From assembly GCA_013177825.1 (NCBI GenBank), contig JABLXX010000011.1, positions 35,546-99,545 on the forward strand: a stretch of DNA of 64,000 bases, written 5' to 3'. A program made the translations under genes and the position numbers. The notes under the pieces were generated by a model. That model was not told where the DNA came from and did not search any database. It saw nothing but the letters and a program-made list of their open reading frames with translations. Below, in pieces: positions 61,655-64,000 of the stretch; positions within the stretch are counted from its first letter, which is position 1, and each line of letters starts with the position of its first letter. This stretch comes from Syntrophaceae bacterium. GTDB lineage: Bacteria; Desulfobacterota; Syntrophia; Syntrophales; PHBD01.

Positions 61655-62878
61655 ATGCAACCCAACGATGTAGTTATCGTGAGCGCGGTCCGGACGCCCT
61701 TCGGGCGGTTCGACGGCGTTCTGCGATCCATTTTGAGCATTGACCTGGGGGTCAAGGTGCTCCAGGAAGTCGTCCACCGCATCGGCCTCGATCCGGCCCA
61801 GGTGGACGAGGTGTATTACGGGACGTGCATTCCCGCGGAATACGCCATTTACACGAACGTTCCGGCCCGGCAGATCACGCTCCTGGCCGGATTTCCGGAG
61901 AGCAACATCTCCCTGACCATCGACCGGGCCTGCTGCTCCTCCATGACGGGCATGCGCCTGGGCTACCGGGCCATCAAGTCGGGGGACGCGGAGGTGGTGA
62001 TCGCCTCGGGGGCGGAGAACATGGGGAACGTTCCCCTGATCGCCAGCGCGGCCAAGGCTCGCTGGGGGACCCGCCTGGGGCACATCGAGCTGGAGGACGT
62101 CCTGTTCGAGCTGGGTTACGGCCGGAAGGGATTCGCCCCGGTGGCGACCGACGCGGGGCACGTCTCCCTGGAGTACGGGGTGACTCGGGAGATGCAGGAC
62201 GAATGGGCGGTGGCCAGCCACCGGAAGTATTTCCAGGCTTATGCGTCCGGGAAGTACAAGGTTGGCGAGGAGTTGATGCCCCTGGAGATTCCCCAGAAGG
62301 GCAAGGCTCCGCTGGTGATGGACCGGGACGAATCGCCCCGGGAGAACCTGAACATCGAGAAGATGTCGGCCCTGAAGACGGTTTACGGGAGCCCCACGGT
62401 GACGGCGGGGAACGCCCCGGGACTCAATTCCGGCGCTTCCGCAATCGTCCTGATGTCTCGCCGCAAGGCCGAGTCCCTGGGGCTGGAGGTCCTGGGGGAG
62501 GTTGTGGCATGCGAGGCCGCGGCGGGGACGCCGAAGTATATGGCCGACGTGCCGGCCCAGGCGATCGGGAAGATGTTTGCCCGGACGGGAAACAGGATCG
62601 ACGACGTGGACCTGATCGAGATCAACGAAGCCTTCGCGGCGGTCACGCTGGTGTCGCTACGTCTCCTGGCCGGGAAGGACCCGGAGAAGGAGAAGGCCCT
62701 GCAGGCGAAGGCGAACGTCAACGGCGGGGCCATCGCCATCGGGCACCCCGTCGGCGCCAGCGGCGCCCGGATCGCCATGACGATGATGTACGAGCTGCGG
62801 CGTCGCGGCGGCGGCCTCGGCGTGGCGGCTATCTGCGGCGGCCTGTCCCAGGGAGAGGCGCTCTTGCTCAAGGTGTAA
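61655..62878 (+). CDS. Acetyl-CoA acyltransferase (thiolase)
   Basis: 407-residue classical thiolase. The nucleophile is Cys93 in DRACCSSMTG, with the CSS form of the loop, the His is in IAIGHPVGASGAR, and AICGGLSQGE holds the second Cys. It is distinct in sequence from the thiolase at 53780, so probably has another chain-length or substrate preference. It is the first gene of the last module, next to the BKACE gene. Confidence 0.93.
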   Translation: MQPNDVVIVSAVRTPFGRFDGVLRSILSIDLGVKVLQEVVHRIGLDPAQVDEVYYGTCIPAEYAIYTNVPARQITLLAGFPESNISLTIDRACCSSMTGMRLGYRAIKSGDAEVVIASGAENMGNVPLIASAAKARWGTRLGHIELEDVLFELGYGRKGFAPVATDAGHVSLEYGVTREMQDEWAVASHRKYFQAYASGKYKVGEELMPLEIPQKGKAPLVMDRDESPRENLNIEKMSALKTVYGSPTVTAGNAPGLNSGASAIVLMSRRKAESLGLEVLGEVVACEAAAGTPKYMADVPAQAIGKMFARTGNRIDDVDLIEINEAFAAVTLVSLRLLAGKDPEKEKALQAKANVNGGAIAIGHPVGASGARIAMTMMYELRRRGGGLGVAAICGGLSQGEALLLKV

Positions 62879-62888
62879 CGAACGGTTC

Positions 62889-62935
62889 CGGCGGCCGGCG
62901 CCGCATCCCCGATGCGGGGCGCCGCCGGATCGGGG
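62889..62935. other. Intercistronic GC-rich hairpin
   Basis: CCGGCGGC ... GCGCC GCATC / GATGC ... GCCGCCGG folds into a long interrupted stem between the thiolase and BKACE genes. No T-run follows, so it may stabilise mRNA or attenuate rather than terminate. Confidence 0.5.
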
Positions 62936-62963
62936 AATATCCATAGAAGGAACGGGAGTCTTT

Positions 62964-63824
62964 ATGAGCAGAAAAGTAATCGTAACGTGCGCACTCGTCG
63001 GATCGTCGACGCGCAAGAACCAGAATCCCAACACGCCCTACTCGCCGAAGGAACTGGCCGACGCGGCGGAGCTGGCCTACAAGGCGGGCGCGGCCATGGT
63101 GCACGTCCATGCCGTGGAGGACGACGGTGCCAATTCCATCCGGATCGAGCGGATCAAGGAAAGCCACGACGCCATCAAGGAGCGGGTCCCGGAGCTGATC
63201 GTCAACATGACGTCGGCCCTCGGCCCGGGGGCGACGCCGGAGCTCCGTCTCCAGCAGATGGAAGCAGTGCGGCCCGAGATGTCCTCCCTCAATATGGCCA
63301 CCATGAACTTTGCCGCGGTGAACCGGAAGACCGGCGAAGTTCTCGTGGACTATACGTTCGAAAACTCCCTCATCATGGTGGCCAAATTCGCCGCCCGGAT
63401 GAAGGAGATCGGGACCAAGCCGGAAATCGAGGTCTACTCCTCGTCGGGAATCGACAACTACCACGCCATCTCGGGCGGCGGGTCCTTCACGGAGCCCGTC
63501 AACTTCAACTTCGTCTGGGGGGTCTGCGGCGGGAACACCTTCCGGCCGGGGACTTTCATTGCCATGGCCTCCTCGCTGCCGCCGGGAGCCAACTTTACCG
63601 CCTGCGGCGTCGGGAACGACGAATGGCCGGCCATCACCCAGTCGATCCTCAGCGGCGGCCATGTCCGGGTAGGCCTGGAAGACAACATCCGGATGCCGGA
63701 CGGGGCGCTGGCCAAGGGAAACTATGAACTCGTGGAGCACGCGGTCCGCATCGTCCGGGCTCTGGGCCACGAGCCGGCCACACCCGACGAGGCCCGGGCG
63801 ATCATGGGAACCATAAAACGGTAG
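62964..63824 (+). CDS. BKACE-family beta-keto acid cleavage enzyme
   Basis: 286-residue protein of the 3-keto-5-aminohexanoate cleavage (Kce/BKACE) family, which cleaves a beta-keto acid with acetyl-CoA to acetoacetate and a new CoA ester. The zinc site begins with HVHA (His47, His49), and 'VRVGLEDNIRMPDG' near residue 235 is the conserved Arg/Glu region. The usual HVHxRD is HVHAVED here, so the Arg-Asp pair is altered. AAGGAA precedes the ATG. Confidence 0.9.
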   Translation: MSRKVIVTCALVGSSTRKNQNPNTPYSPKELADAAELAYKAGAAMVHVHAVEDDGANSIRIERIKESHDAIKERVPELIVNMTSALGPGATPELRLQQMEAVRPEMSSLNMATMNFAAVNRKTGEVLVDYTFENSLIMVAKFAARMKEIGTKPEIEVYSSSGIDNYHAISGGGSFTEPVNFNFVWGVCGGNTFRPGTFIAMASSLPPGANFTACGVGNDEWPAITQSILSGGHVRVGLEDNIRMPDGALAKGNYELVEHAVRIVRALGHEPATPDEARAIMGTIKR

Positions 63825-63835
63825 AGGTGAATAAC

Positions 63836-64000
63836 ATGACGGATTGGATCAAGGAAGTAGAGCCCCTGACCCTGAAGGGTCAGATCTCGGTCCCGTACAC
63901 GTGGTGGGCCGGGGAGACGGCGGGCCGTTTTCTCTCGTCGCTGCGGGACGAGCGGAAGATACTCGGGACCCGTTGCAGCGGGTGCGGGAAGGTGTACGTT
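63836..64000 (+). CDS. Third DUF35 protein (partial, runs off the right edge)
   Basis: First 55 codons, from the ATG at 63836. 'PYTWWAGETAGRFLSSLRDE' matches the helix pair of the second DUF35 protein (57986), and CSGC opens a zinc ribbon. A third thiolase-fold partner may therefore follow outside the window. Confidence 0.85.
   Translation, partial: MTDWIKEVEPLTLKGQISVPYTWWAGETAGRFLSSLRDERKILGTRCSGCGKVYV

Overview
The window looks like a piece of a Gram-negative, GC-rich, strictly fermentative or syntrophic Desulfobacterota (old Deltaproteobacteria) genome, perhaps a member of the Syntrophales. This is inference. It rests on the outer-membrane genes (lptE, a TpsB/TpsA secretion pair), the classical DUF177-rpmF-fab-rib-nusB gene order, and the very high density of CoA-ester catabolism genes. 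No 16S or other decisive marker is present.

Layout. (1) 0-8 kb is mostly minus strand: a TPR remnant, a cupin, an acyltransferase, an HMG-CoA reductase with an enoyl-CoA hydratase, small proteins (YciI, PAS, TM2), one unknown and an amidase. (2) 7.9-13 kb is a plus-strand two-partner secretion locus (TpsB, TpsA, FecR-domain protein). (3) 13-25 kb is a patchwork: RecD2 helicase, an isochorismatase-fold protein, a broken HU/IHF gene, two EamA transporters, a long-chain acyl-CoA ligase, a 746-residue unknown and a duplicated periplasmic protein. (4) 24.4-28 kb is AT-rich accessory DNA: an IS1595-type transposase without a normal start, a frameshifted DUF2892 gene, a phasin-like protein, and a small YopX-containing phage-like island that ends at tRNA-Arg(CCU). 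A degenerate copy of that tRNA's anticodon-arm sequence lies 1.5 kb away. (5) 28-40.8 kb is a minus-strand housekeeping operon (DUF177, rpmF, fabD, acpP, fabF, rpiB, glyA, dCMP deaminase, nrdR, ribE, ribBA, ribH, nusB, leuS, lptE), with rpsT convergent to it. (6) 40.9-64 kb is a long plus-strand block of CoA-ester metabolism.

The CoA block begins with a divergent promoter whose -35 boxes lie in an 11-bp inverted repeat. A palindromic TetR-type operator follows, and its 14-bp core recurs upstream of the PaaK-like ligase at 48.3 kb. The genes encode a class III CoA-transferase, a TetR regulator, two acyl-CoA dehydrogenases, MaoC hydratase, two acyl-CoA ligases, 3-hydroxyacyl-CoA dehydrogenase, enoyl-CoA hydratase and a classical thiolase, enough for one full beta-oxidation spiral. 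Next come two thiolase-fold proteins that appear to lack the nucleophilic cysteine, two DUF35 proteins, a CrtC/AttH-like lipocalin protein and a CrtI-like flavoprotein. A final module has another classical thiolase, a BKACE-type beta-keto acid cleavage enzyme and a third DUF35 protein that runs off the edge. My inference is a regulated pathway that activates an unusual (branched, cyclic or isoprenoid-like) acid and degrades it with unconventional C-C cleavage steps. The substrate cannot be read from sequence.

The intergenic DNA of the last 32 kb carries two families of dispersed, structured repeats. In both, arm sequences differ between copies while complementarity is kept, which suggests selection on structure. 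One half-copy is fused to the relic tail of an acyl-CoA dehydrogenase gene.
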